DNA from: Opisthorchis felineus
Lineage: Eukaryota; Platyhelminthes; Trematoda; Opisthorchiida; Opisthorchiidae
Direction of reading: 5' to 3'
NCBI GenBank assembly: GCA_004794785.1
Contig: SJOL01003815.1
Span: 128,885-192,884 of the forward strand
DNA: 64,000 bases
Positions 36,724 through 48,102 of this stretch are shown piece after piece; the first letter of the stretch is position 1, and every line of letters begins with the position of its first letter. The position numbers were made by a program, and so were the translations under genes. Below the pieces are notes generated by a model. The model searched no databases. It was not told the origin of the DNA and was given only the letters and a program-made list of their open reading frames with translations.

Positions 36724-39590
36724 TCAAGGAGTATTTTCCAGGTAAGAACATAAGTGATCGAATGAACGTGAGAATCCAACATCGGAATCGAGCAACATCC
36801 AGGTTTTATTGCTCTTGTTGAAATGGCTGAGTTCTTGCAACAAGACGTCTTTCAAATTGCACATTCCAATCCTTCTTGAATCTGCACGATGTTCCTTGAA
36901 AAGACGGAGCACTAATGAGCTGATTCCACTTCCAATTTCATAATTCTAAACGGCTGCCCTGAATGTATAACGTCGCCGTAGTTTGAAAAGGATTTCATCT
37001 GCGGTAAGCTGTAGCCTACTAAAAACGACAGTTTTCAGGTATATTGCTGGCTCCATATAATATACCTAACAGTAACTATCCTGCTGCTGTTTAAACATAT
37101 GTCCCTTACTCCAAACTTTAATAACTCTGGGATCTGTTGGAATAAACGTTACCAAAAATGGAGGGTCTTAAAGAACGTTATGCATCAGATCTGTAGAAAC
37201 CACATACCGTGCAATATGATTTTCTAACTGACGAAATTCGTGAGTGAATTTCAGTTGTGTTTTGCGTCAGTATCTGTCACTAATTGGGGTTGATAAACAG
37301 CATTCCAATGCAATTCGTTAAATAACCCGAAAAGAGCAAATCGAGCCGAAACTTCACTCGCCAAAATTACACAAGTGCTTTGAAATTTAATTTATGCTCT
37401 AGACAACGTTGTTTTCAGTTCAAAATTTTCTGTGACGCAAAGTTCTGACACCAGCCCTATTCCTCTTACTTCTAAATAAGTTCACGACTGGTGCCAGCAG
37501 CTTTGGTACCTCTCTACTAATGTCAAATGAGTTGATTTTCATTCGTTAGTAGACATAATCGAGTGCTGTCGTTTTCTTTTTTGCAAATGACAGTTGAATT
37601 CTGACAAACCACATTTGCGGCCATCATAAAGGTTTGGCAGTTTTTTCGCAAGTGCGAGCGGGGCTAAATATGGCTTTTAATGTTAATTTGATGGTTCCAT
37701 AACTGAGCGGCTTTATAAACATAGAATTGTTTCCCACTTATACTATCCTTACTATATCTAATGACAAACCCATCTACTTTCCCGCAGTAAAGTTAGAAAT
37801 TTAATTTTCTCTTTGTGTTTGTTAGCATGATATTTAAGGATTTCTATGTTTACTTTAGCAGATTTTGTTAGCCAATTTGTGGTACGTAAATTTCTTCAGT
37901 AATATTTTATCTCATGGTTCAGTGATTTTGTGGGCTTCCAATTGTCTACTTTTTGAGACAATTTTATCCAGTATGCTTTAACAGCTTTTGTGGACAGACT
38001 TTTAGGTGGTTAAATCTTGCGGCGAGCACGTTCTGTCTCCATTTAGCTTTCAACACTCGTTATTCACGCAAATGCGTGGAATATTCTGGACAATTTCTGG
38101 CACCTACAGTAGGGTAGTCATAGAGCATAGCCAAAATGGCTGTTGAGTTGCATCATAAAAAATCCCAAGTTGCGAAAACTTGTGGCGGAGGATCAAATGA
38201 TGCATCCGGTCCTATTAATAGTAAAAGGAAGGAACAGACTAGACTGCAACTTCTTTAGTTGGGCACTGATGATTACAATCAGGACCCCTCCCTGGTAAAA
38301 CTACAATTTGTATTCTAAAGGAAGTAAGAAATCCTCATTACTCTATCTTCAAGAACGTGTGAAAAAAGTGCCTTTACCCGCGTTTAGTGTGGCAAACCTT
38401 GTACTCACAGGTGCGGGTTCAGTCTAAAAAATAACTTCAAGCAGGAAATGAAAATGAATTTGGAGTCAGTAAATTCCTTTATGCTTTCCCAATTTCATTT
38501 GGCTTACAGCTCTACATGATGTAGTGTATTTCTTCGCCAGTCTATCAATTGATCTTGGATAAATATTTGTCCACGTTTCACTCCGTGTCAGTCAACATAC
38601 TGTAGCCACGCAACCTCAACGCAGTTTTGGACAGAGTAATGGAAAATGCAGGAAGTAATCAACAGTGTCTGTTCCCAAAAACTTTAAGAACAGCAACTAG
38701 AAATACTGACCGACTTAATGCATTTTGCAATCTCCGGTGGGGGTGCAGTTAATGTGTTGAATAGCAAGGCACTTTTGCTGTAATACAACCAAAATCTAAT
38801 ACAAGGTTTACAAATGGATGGGATAAGTAATTAAAAAATACCGTAAAAATGTATCACGATTCCTTCCTCTTTTTTTCAACCCCATAGAATTTGAACCGCA
38901 GATGGTTGTACAGCAAACCGTATTAGGGTATTTCTGGTTTGTCTAAGAGGCTAATGAATAAAACCGATAAATATGGGCACATCGTAAACAACATAAGAAA
39001 GTCTTTTAACTCCTCCGTGTGAATCAGAAGGCCCAGACTACAGACGAGAGATCATAATGTTGGACAGCATTCATAAATGAACAGCTCAACTTAACTAAAA
39101 TACTCCAAAGAAACTCTGTGCAGTAAGTGAGGAAAGAATCATATTTCAACAAACGTGTTCAAAATTGGGAAGTCGATAAGACTTTAGCACATCTGCTTGA
39201 TGTTTTTGTATATAAATTGCCCTCCGCGTCTTTTGAAATAGCACCTATCGATGTTTTATCCTCTGTGATCAAATTTTTATGCCATTGCGGTCCCCAAGAC
39301 AGCTGAATTCGAGGCTAAGGTTTCGGTAGTCAAACTACACAACCTGTATCCATAGGTGACGCGTTTCAAAAAGCCTTCGCTTTGATGGGCTCAGTTGCTG
39401 CTATCAGTGGTGAACAACAAAACCTAACACAAAACAGTTCTCACTGAAGATTGTGTGGAAGCCTCATAGCATTTGTTGCGTAAACCGAATATCCCATTAA
39501 AAATCTGGCCTCTTTTAAGTGGGTCAAAAACATTCCACGGACAAAATCCAAGCATCTTTGTCTGAAGGTGTGTATCTTTCAGAGGTGCTA
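36724..39590 (-). CDS. Unknown multi-exon gene, 3' part (join 39590-39445, 37133-37110, 37008-36972, 36911-36724)
   Basis: Exon 39590-39445 has a strong acceptor (GTTTTACTCCCTTTCCAG) and a GTGAGA donor. It encodes LKDTHLQTKMLGFCPWNVFD and KRGQIFNGIFGLRNK and ends in phase 0. A possible 24-nt micro-exon (37133-37110; TTATTCCAACAG acceptor, GTAAGG donor) reads IPELLKFG. The next candidate, 37008-36972, follows TAGGCTACAG and reads LTADEILFKLRR; its donor (GTTATA) is weak. The final exon, 36911-36724, follows AGCTCATTAG. It encodes RLFKEHRADSRRIGMCNLK, LLQELSHFNK and SRSFDHLCSYLENTP, then TGA. Phases match end to end. There could be further exons in the 2.3-kb gap. No family recognised. Confidence 0.45.
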
Positions 39591-41413
39591 CTGGAAAGGG
39601 AGTAAAACAGAGTAAACGGAAAGAACGCATACGGAATGATCTAAACGCTTTCGGGGCAAAGAATTGATATCAGTCACGCAGTACGAAGCACTTCGGTGGA
39701 CAGGTGCACCTGCAAGGTCTCCCAAAAACACAAACCGCATTAATTTTGGTTCCTCATTCTAGATGGGCCTAATTCTTCTTATTTTACGGGGAAGCAGGTG
39801 GCCGGGAAACCTTAATTGACAAACTAGCTAAAAAGCAGCAGTTGAAGACAGACTGAGGAATGCACATATAATTTTCCTCTGAATGCCACATCATTAATTA
39901 TGGAGAACTAACCACGTGCTTGTTCACACTCACAGGCAGAAAATTGATACCGATATGCCATATGATGAAATTTGTCAACGACTGTGACGTTCTGCAACTG
40001 ACGGATAGTTTTAGTGCTAACAAAGGCGTTAGAGGAGCGAAGTTGTGATGGATAAGGGGCCTCTCTTGTGGGTGATTCTTGCTGTCGTACTCATGGTTAG
40101 CTTAAAAGCGAACTAGTCTCAAACAATAATCAAAACGTTTGGTTGCCATCACCGAATTCGTTGAAGCCAAATGAGAACAGGACCAGGACACAGCACTGGC
40201 CAAAATAATTACGGTTTTACCGATATCCAGTTAAGAATAAGTAAGAGCTTGGTATAGTCCGTTTTCCATTGAGACTATGCTCAAACGACGCAAGGATAGT
40301 CTGTTGTAGTGTGTGTGAGGACGAAATGACAATGTATCCGCAGTTTTTTGTTCATTATCTGGAAACACTGTATGGTGCAGTGACAGCCAATAGAACGGAA
40401 AAACGCTTCTGCAAAATGATCTAAAAGGGGCGAACTGATCTGATGTCGAACAACGTATACCACCAAAGGTTTTAGTTGTGAGACGGTAAAAGTTCAACGT
40501 AAAATATCTTTGTTGGTTTGTATGAGTAGAATTTCTTGTTTGCTAGTGATCTACCGCCTGAACTTTCCACTCAAAGGCTGCCTTTCATGTCCCGCCCACG
40601 TATAACGCAGCGCGGCTCAGGGTGATGTTTACCCACCAACCTGCACCGTGCAACAACTATGCAAATGGCGTTAGAGTTGAGTCAGATTAACTGACAGCAA
40701 ACCCAGATGAGATTGCCGATCCTTTCCAGAAAGGATGTGTGAACTAGCTTTCCCGAAACGACAGATACTTTACCAAGTTTTACTGAAATAGAAAGTAGTA
40801 ATCTAGGAAGACGTATAAAACAAGGATGGGTAACTATCCCGTGGATCTGATAGAGTATGGCACCTCTGTAAGTTTGGGTATGATGAAGGGAGACTAAAAT
40901 GAGTTTAGTTCACTTTTTCCTTTCTTCTGTCAACTGTCATCCGTCGCAAGTTTAAGGTAGTAACCCGTGGAGGAATCGACTTTTTAAATGCAAAATTGTG
41001 CAAACTGAACCTCACTGTGAGTTTCGGGAAAAAAAACTGTTTTGTATTGGCTGTTTTAGGTGTGGTAAACAACAAGAGCGCCTTTATTTTCATTATTATT
41101 TGCTTTTTAACTTTAGTTTGCAAAGTATTTTATCCGAATTTAGGCGTGCATTTACTGTGGCACCTAGTTGACCAGCAGGACGGGTGGCACATCCTATCAA
41201 GAGGATCAAACTCTCATCACCGTCATCATCGACAGCATAATATCAGTGGAGATGCTTTGCTGCCGTAGAATCGACCTATCAGCAGTATTCTGTTTACACT
41301 TACCTGCCCTACTGTATGCTGGAAATAAGGTGACACGGTTGGTGCTACCACGCAACGGCCCATGTGGCATAACCTTATTGTTGGTTGTACGCACGATAGT
41401 TATTCGTGGGCAG
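39591..41413. other. No supported gene
   Basis: Overlapping short frames occur on both strands at 40231-40497 (minus) and 40996-41440 (plus). The latter has a hydrophobic stretch (SAFIFIIICFLTLVCKVFY) but no known motif or good donor. Confidence 0.4.
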
Positions 41414-41506
41414 GGACACTGTCAGAGCACCCAGACCTAGACAAGAGGGCGATCAGGGCCCTCAAAAGCCTGACGGAAGAGCAGCGATTTTTGGCGGGAA
41501 ACACCA
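41414..41506 (+). CDS. Candidate exon resembling the N-terminal (NURR) domain of hnRNP Q/R-type proteins
   Basis: A 93-nt, phase-symmetric open segment runs from TTATTCGTGGGCAG to a GTGTAT donor. It encodes LSEHPDLDKRAIRALKSLTE followed by EQRFLAGNT. In hnRNP R/Q (SYNCRIP), which bind mRNA in nucleus and cytoplasm, the helical N-terminal domain contains a DLDERAI(D/E)AL stretch at an equivalent position. The shared text is DLD.RAI.AL plus spacing. After RFLA the similarity stops. No RRM motif is seen nearby, so this may be one exon of a long-intron gene or a broken copy. The region just downstream (to 41699) is unusually CpG-rich and open in another frame. Confidence 0.38.
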
Positions 41507-42039
41507 GTGTATCACCAAGTTGAAAGAACAAATCGGCGCACATGTTGTAAATCCTAACTTGAATGACTGTGTGCTGGTTAGACCTGTAGACATTGTCCAC
41601 TCTGGCAAAAGGGACTCAGCAAGTGCCGCACAGCCACCCCGCGGTATAGCGCGGAGGTGCACGGAGGCACACAAACCGTCACACTACGGCAAGGTCTAGT
41701 TTGTTCGTGAAAGTGCAAATTATACACAAGGAGGATTCCCCATTCGTAGAAGGAAATCTAGTTGTAGCCAGCTGAGTCAACCAACTATGACCATTTGTGA
41801 ACAATCAGATGGTTTATCGGAACTTGATGATAACCTTCAAAGAGTAGGAATTTCTAAGACAAGGGAATGAAACTGGGTCGGTTGCTATTTTTGGATTTCC
41901 AGTCGGAGGCCTAGAACCCCAGTTACCTTGGACTTACGCAGAGACTTTGACTGATCAGTTACTTGTGGATCAAACTGATCTTCTAATATCAGAAACCTAC
42001 CTCTTTGTCCAAAGAGTCACGTAAATGCATCTTAGATGC

Positions 42040-42270
42040 TTATTTGCTGACGGAAGACAAACAGCCTAGTGCAGCTGATATTCTAAAACTCTGGCAATAT
42101 CCTTCTGAGGAGTGCTTTGCTCTTAAATTTTCAGAATGACGAGTATATATGTGCCAAACAAATGTCCTAACTAATGGATTGCTTTTCCATGAAAGATCAC
42201 TTGTGGCAGTTCTTTTGGGGTCAGATTTTATTTTGAGATCTTGAAAAGACCGAAAATTAAGTGCCAAGCC
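42040..42270 (-). CDS. Candidate terminal exon, unknown
   Basis: After AACTGGTTAAAACAG, 76 codons are open in phase 0 and end at TAA. The text is polar and basic, including NFRSFQDLKIKSDPKRTATS and VWHIYTRHSENLRAKHSSEG. No motif recognised and no partner exon upstream was fixed. Confidence 0.32.
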   Translation of the reverse strand, partial: GLALNFRSFQDLKIKSDPKRTATSDLSWKSNPLVRTFVWHIYTRHSENLRAKHSSEGYCQSFRISAALGCLSSVSK

Positions 42271-43330
42271 CTGTTTTAACCAGTTTTTTTTCAAAGGTGT
42301 CCCGGAATGTTACTTGATCTGGCGCACAACTGTGTGCCTACGTTTTATGAAGATCACATTAGGAAAACTTAGTAAGCATTTTCTCTGGCATCGTAAACCA
42401 AACAATCGCTTCATATGTCTGCATGCGCTATTCTTCCGGATGTTCACAAAAGTTGATCTGGAGGCGGAACGGTGGCGGACCTAGCTAACGGTTGTATTCA
42501 GCTTTCATTGCTTTTCACTCTCTCCGGATTTTACCAATACATTGCTCTTGTTAAAACTGATTGGATTAAAGCTTTGTAAACCTATGGCATATAAAAGTAA
42601 TACAATAAATTTGTCCTGGCTTTTGTCTCAGTGACTCTAATAAAATGGAAAGAATTGTAGTCGTTTGTATTCAACAGTAAATTGATCTTGTAGATCGTAT
42701 CACACGCACAGCATAACTGACGGATGATTCAACAGAAATGGGTCTCAGATCATGCACACCAAATTTTATAACCACGTGCTATACATTTCCAGTTTTTCAC
42801 ATTCATTTACTATGATCCTATTCCGTTAGGCGCCACTTTTAAGAAAATCCACCATGGTCTCCTCTTCGCAGGTAGTTTTCATAATTGCATACCACTGCAT
42901 TTACTGCGACGGTGTAGGGTGAAAGCCAAGCAGCTGATCGATTTTCTAGTTTGGATAATGCGCAAGTTCAAAACGCGCCTGTATGGGAAAGATAAGCTTA
43001 ACTAAATTTGTTGTAAAACAGACAGCTGTTAGTTCGTTTTCACAGTAGGATAAACTGGGTGCTGCTGAGTATATTTTCGTCTAGTAATAATCGGCGTTCT
43101 GCTCATCGTAAAGCAGCGACATTTAAAAGGCAGGATTCGGTTCAGCACACTGGACGTGACATACTAAGTGATAAAAAGTTTTGAACAGTGCGAAATGCCG
43201 ATGAGTATATTTATATAGGATTGTATTGATAATCTGTTGCACCTATTTGTTGTCCTTGGGTTCGTAGTCGATATAGGTGAACCTGTTCGGTTCTTTACCG
43301 CTTCGTTGACATTTAGCCAAAGAAACTTGC

Positions 43331-43366
<36 letters not shown>

Positions 43367-45045
43367 TGATGGTATTCAACCATAAAAAACTTGAGAAAAC
43401 TTTGTCCAGCTGAGTGTCACTTGTTTTCAGAACGTTCCAAATAAATGAAGTCGTATAATAAAGCGAATTGTGCTAACGGCCCTAAAAAGAAAAACACTAA
43501 GAGATCTATGAAATATGAATCCGTTGCAACGGCCTGTACGTTTGTGCAGTTTCTGTCAAAGGCCACTCAGGTTGCGTTTTTCCACACTAATAACCAGTCC
43601 AAATAAATTGTCAGTAACAATCAGAAAGGTCCACATTTAGAGTGTTTTTCGGGTTTCCGTAGTTTCTTGAGAGTTTGCGGTCATTTGAATGCATAATGCA
43701 CGAGTCTTCTGCATGTCTCACGTAGATGAGAACACACCGAATGGTACTAGACAGAATATTTAAGCACGCTGAATGCAACTGCTGAACGACAGTTTACCTG
43801 AAAGGTTGTTGCTTGCCCTCATCTCGGTTGCAGCAACCTTTTTATACCACCCACGGAATAGAACGCTGAGCGTTGTTTGCTGTAATCTGAGCTGCATGGG
43901 CTTCCGCTTACCGGCCATTTCACTCAATCACATCAAAAGGATTGGTGACTCAGTTATGTCGTCTCATCTTCCTTTTCGGAACTTGACATTTTTTGCCATT
44001 TTTTATAATGCGCACGCCCAACTGCGCAAGCTTTCGTCAACGCTGACATTTGGACGCCGCTTATCTTACCTTAATTGTCCTTCCATCCGGTTCAAGAGAC
44101 CTTGGTTTGGGGTTTGTTCTCCATTCTTTTGCATTGTCTTGAAATTCGCACTACCGCTTGCAATTTCCAAGCAACCTACTACATGTCTTCATTCTGAGCG
44201 TTTGAAATCCGGACTCATCGGAAGGCGTCAAGCTTTTACACCAACCGATATGTCAGAGGAGAAGTTTGACATCTAGACATGACTTTTGCTAGTAATCTCA
44301 CGAATAAAACGTCTGGAAAAAAGTATTTTCACGGGAAAAACAGACAGTCCATCGCTCTTGTTCCATTCGCTGTTGTGAGAACCAAGCGTGAGTTTTACGA
44401 CCTAAGTCTTCACAAAGAAGTACCCTAAGCCTATGCCTTGAGAGTGCCATTTAATAAGACCAATAATCATACCCTTTAATTACTTACCAATTGCAGAAAT
44501 CAAACAAAATCGTACCAGTTGGAGTTTTTTATTTTTCCCCAAAAAACTGGCATAGAAAACAGCTATAATCTACCCAGTTAGAGTCCTCTGGTGATAATGT
44601 TTTGGCAGAATAACATCGATTTTAACGACGTTAAAGATGGTACAGTTTGGGGATACAACAGTGTCTGAGCTAACCCATTTTCGACAGAGCTATGGATAAT
44701 TTCCACACTACGAAAAACTCAGTTGTTCATACTTGTTTGAAACTGACATAACCTTCTTATATCCATAACCAACTGGCTCGCGCATCTCCTCTCATTACAT
44801 AAACAGTATGTATCCTTCAATTTCACATAATCTTTGCGCGTGTTTTCTAATATCACAAAATTTGGCGTATTGGTCAATCGCGAAAAACACGCGTGTTTTG
44901 TTACCTTCGTTTTGCTAATGAGTAGTGATCTTTTTGAATGCTACTCCCTCAGCCTGTTTAATTGGAATATCTATTCGTTCAGCTTCTATTCATTCGAAAT
45001 CTACCAAGCTTGAGATAGATGCATACAGCGCTGTTGAATACCTAG
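42271..45045. other. No firmly supported gene; contains an AT microsatellite
   Basis: The plus-strand frame at 43773-44276 (167 codons) is long but Phe/Leu/Ser/Cys-rich and has no recognisable domain; one such frame is expected by chance. Frames between 44.5 and 45.0 kb (for example KSNKIVPVGVFYFSPKNWH after ACTTACCAATTGCAG) are suggestive, but stops interrupt them. They could be earlier, broken exons of the next gene. Confidence 0.35.
43335..43364. repeat. Microsatellite (AT)15
   Basis: An uninterrupted AT run of 30 nt, directly visible. Confidence 0.96.
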
Positions 45046-47276
45046 ACAATTATACACAAAGTTCCCGGAAAGCGGTTCCAAATTAACAATCTTACCGGTG
45101 AACGACGATAAAATAGAATATTTTCCTTCATCTGAATACAAAAGAATGGGTCTAAGTAGCCTCATGAGACTGACGTATTGCGATTTGTATTCTACTATGT
45201 GTCTCGAATTCGGTGAACATGGCCACTGCATAGTTTCTCTGATTTGATTTACTGCGTTAACATTCGACTTTCGATGAACGAACCCAACGAATTACAGTTA
45301 CCACTGTCCCCTTTATACAACACAAATACAAACTAATCTTTAGATGTGCCTTCCATGTGCATTTACGAGCCTATTTAAATACTTTCAAAGAGTATTTTCC
45401 AGCACTTTGTAACAAAATGTGCATTCCAGAATTACGCTCAGGGTCGCATGAACCAACATTGCTGAACCATTTTCATGCTATTCTGCATCAGGTATATCTT
45501 ATGGGTTTCGAACATTCTGTTAATCATAACTTCAGTCTCCGCCTCTAAATAGTCTAACCACTGAATGATTCAGGCTTCTTCTGAAGCAGTTGAAATACAA
45601 ATCGCTCTTATGAATTTTATAAATGATTGATTCGCAGCAAATTGACTCAAACGTTACCTGATCTGTATTAAGCAGAGGTGTCAGCCAATCCGTCTCGTAC
45701 GTGGAATGAGTAAACCACATGTCTTCTCAGCAAATATTGAAAAAAACCAGCTAAGTATTCTAGTTTGAATCAGTCTGATGAGTGGTACAATTCAGCTTGA
45801 GCATCTACAGTACTGACCGATGAGTTGTTCGCTCACCTGGGAATTTCGGTCTCAAACGTCTAAGCACTAACAGAAACGAAGTCGTTGGTCCATCTTGGGC
45901 GTTGTTCGTTCATGGAATTGTATGGGGCTAAACCTGGCCCACCATTGGCTGTGGAATGTGCATTTCTATTAGCCTGTTGATTAGTCTTCCTCCACAGCTG
46001 CATGCTTAATCCTAGTTAACCGGTTCGGCGAGAGGAAACGCCGTAAACAGAATGCAAGTCATGCATATGAAAGAAATACTGAGTTTGGCTATAGAAGTTC
46101 GACGTTACTTGTTATTCGATTTACTCCAGCAGTTGGACTACTTCAAAGCGTCATGCAGGATTGCTTCTAGTCCAAACTCCCTCCACGATATTCAGTGAGT
46201 ATAGATAGTTAGAGTGTGTAACGGAAAGAACCATGGTTTACCCTGACACAAATAATGAGCACCGTTAGCGTGATAACACACTTGACGGGAGATCATGAAT
46301 CGCGACAAACCCTCCACTGGTAGAAATGCTTTCATGAAAAACGAAGTTGGTGGAATACTTTCTAGAAATTCGGTGATGGAATTGTGTACCGTGCGATTCA
46401 CATACAATGTTTCTTCATCCAGATACTAACCACCCAGATTTTATTCGGACGAGTGTTACCTCACTCAAAGAACCGCCTATGAAGAGAACTACTGTTCGCC
46501 TCATTTACTTGAATTATATCCAAACAATGCAAATACAAATACTCCAGTGGTTGGAGAATTTTCAGCACTTTATGAGTATTGCATTACGTATATACATTTT
46601 GAAGACTCTTCGTCATTAAAACCGCACACTAGACTACCTGTACAAAGCGAAGCAACAGGCTCAGTAGCGACAAGCACTTGTGTTTCCAAAGCTGATGATG
46701 AACCCGTTAGTTTGCACACATACAACGAAGACAATGATGCATTCACAACTACGGAGAGTTTCGCTTATTTTGATATGAAAACTCAGGTGATTCCACAGCA
46801 CACCGGTGGAATATCCGTAACCGACTTGCATCGAATGTCAGACAGTTGAGGCTAAAGTCCCGGCACAAGAAACGATGTGCACTGAGGATGAGCTTTGGCA
46901 AAAGCGAAATGGAATCCAATGCTTTACTCTCTTTGGTGTAAATTGCCCGGAAGAAGCACGCCAGGATAAAAGGATGGCTGCTTATACCAAGTCGGAATGA
47001 ACGAAAAATTTATCAATCTTGTAACTATCTACATCTACTGATGTTGCAACCAATGTTCCGTGCATTATCCCAGTGAAGTAGCATTGCGACAAAAGTTCAC
47101 CATGATGCTGGAGGATGCATATGCCAAAGCAATTAAGGCATAGTTGGGCATGTTGATTTGAAATCCACAAAAAAGGTTTTCTTATGTAGAAATTCATCAT
47201 TGAAGATGGCTATGCTTCCTACATTGCTCCATCTCTCGAAAAATTTGAGTCACAACTTCAAGCCAACAATGTTTAA
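45046..47276 (+). CDS. Unknown multi-exon gene, 3' part (join 45046-45212, 45403-45491, 46016-46194, 46438-46786, 46842-47000 or 46842-46937 plus 47190-47276)
   Basis: Five exons chain in phase. Donors are GTGAAC, GTATAT, GTGAGT and GTGATT. Acceptors include AGTATTTTCCAG and ATACTAACCACCCAG. Segments read KIEYFPSSEYKRMGLSS and RLTYCDLYSTMCLEF, then CIPELRSGSHEPTLLNHFH. Next come LSLAIEVRRYLLFDLLQQLD and, in the 116-codon exon, LLELYPNNANTNTP with VVGEFSALYEYCITYIHFED. That exon then becomes acidic and Ser/Thr-rich. The helical middle part ending VGEF.AL resembles SAC3/GANP-type helical domains only faintly. The tail has two possible ends: a TGA at 46998-47000, or a GTAAAT donor at 46938 joining an exon after GGTTTTCTTATGTAG that reads EDGYASYIAPSLEKFESQLQ and stops at 47276. 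The 55-nt intron (46787-46841) is short but within the range of flatworm introns. Exon 46016 could begin elsewhere. Confidence 0.47.
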
Positions 47277-48102
47277 CCTGATTTTTTACTGAAAACAACC
47301 GGACGCATAAAACGACGCAAAATTCGTTATCATCAATCGAACGTGGTGACCATATTCGCTTTCCTATGAAGCATGCTTCACGATTTTTCAACAGAATATA
47401 ACAGCAGTTAGAGGACACGAGAATGATTGGTGGTGTGCAAATACAGGTGTTTTTATTCGGTAATCACTACAGTCTATCTCTCAAATGTGCTTTTAGTGAC
47501 TCTACAAATGCCTTTGCATAAAACAGCTGGATCGACTGGTTTCGGGACTATTTCAGGTGAGACGCCATCATTAAAGCTCCCTTGCAACAAAAGGAAAATG
47601 CGATGTGTTGCTATACAGTCGTCACGTATATTCTTCGTTTAGAAGGAGTTCTAGTGATATCGTACTTCTATCCCATTTCCCTGCATATTCGTACACTAGC
47701 CTGTAGAAAAGAAACAATGAAAAATACGTGTGACTAGCCTTCACAGACTGGGTTCTCCAAGAGATACGAGCTGATTGTTTGTTGCAAGCTCCTGGAGTGT
47801 AGTGTAGTGTCTTCTAGTTTTATCCTTCTTGAACTCTATTGCGGTCTGAAATCCCCCAACTGCAACATTCGGAGTTCTTCCGCCGATTAGAACTATCTTA
47901 TTCACTCCCTTATCAACTAATCAAAAGTTCTTTTCTCACCCAGTACTACCTATAATGGATATTCACACGTATTTGGTATTACGTGTCGTTATCAGCACCC
48001 TGAGGGTCAACAGCAATTCATCTAAATAGGAAGGGTAGATATGCACCTTTTCTGCTCAACATTCGTGTTGATTGGTTAAACGCTACAACGCTTACGTCAC
48101 GA

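Noticed and set aside
43773..44276. 167-codon open frame, plus strand
   Set aside because: Long but Phe/Leu/Cys-rich, with no motif and no acceptor or donor of quality; compatible with chance.
44950..45090. Plus-strand frame reading IRSASIHSKSTKLEIDAYSA
   Set aside because: Protein-like, but it needs a frameshift to join the next exon; the acceptor at 45045 gives a clean alternative start.
46192..46407. Minus-strand 71-codon frame between two plus-strand exons
   Set aside because: No splice signals; lies in the intron of the plus-strand chain.
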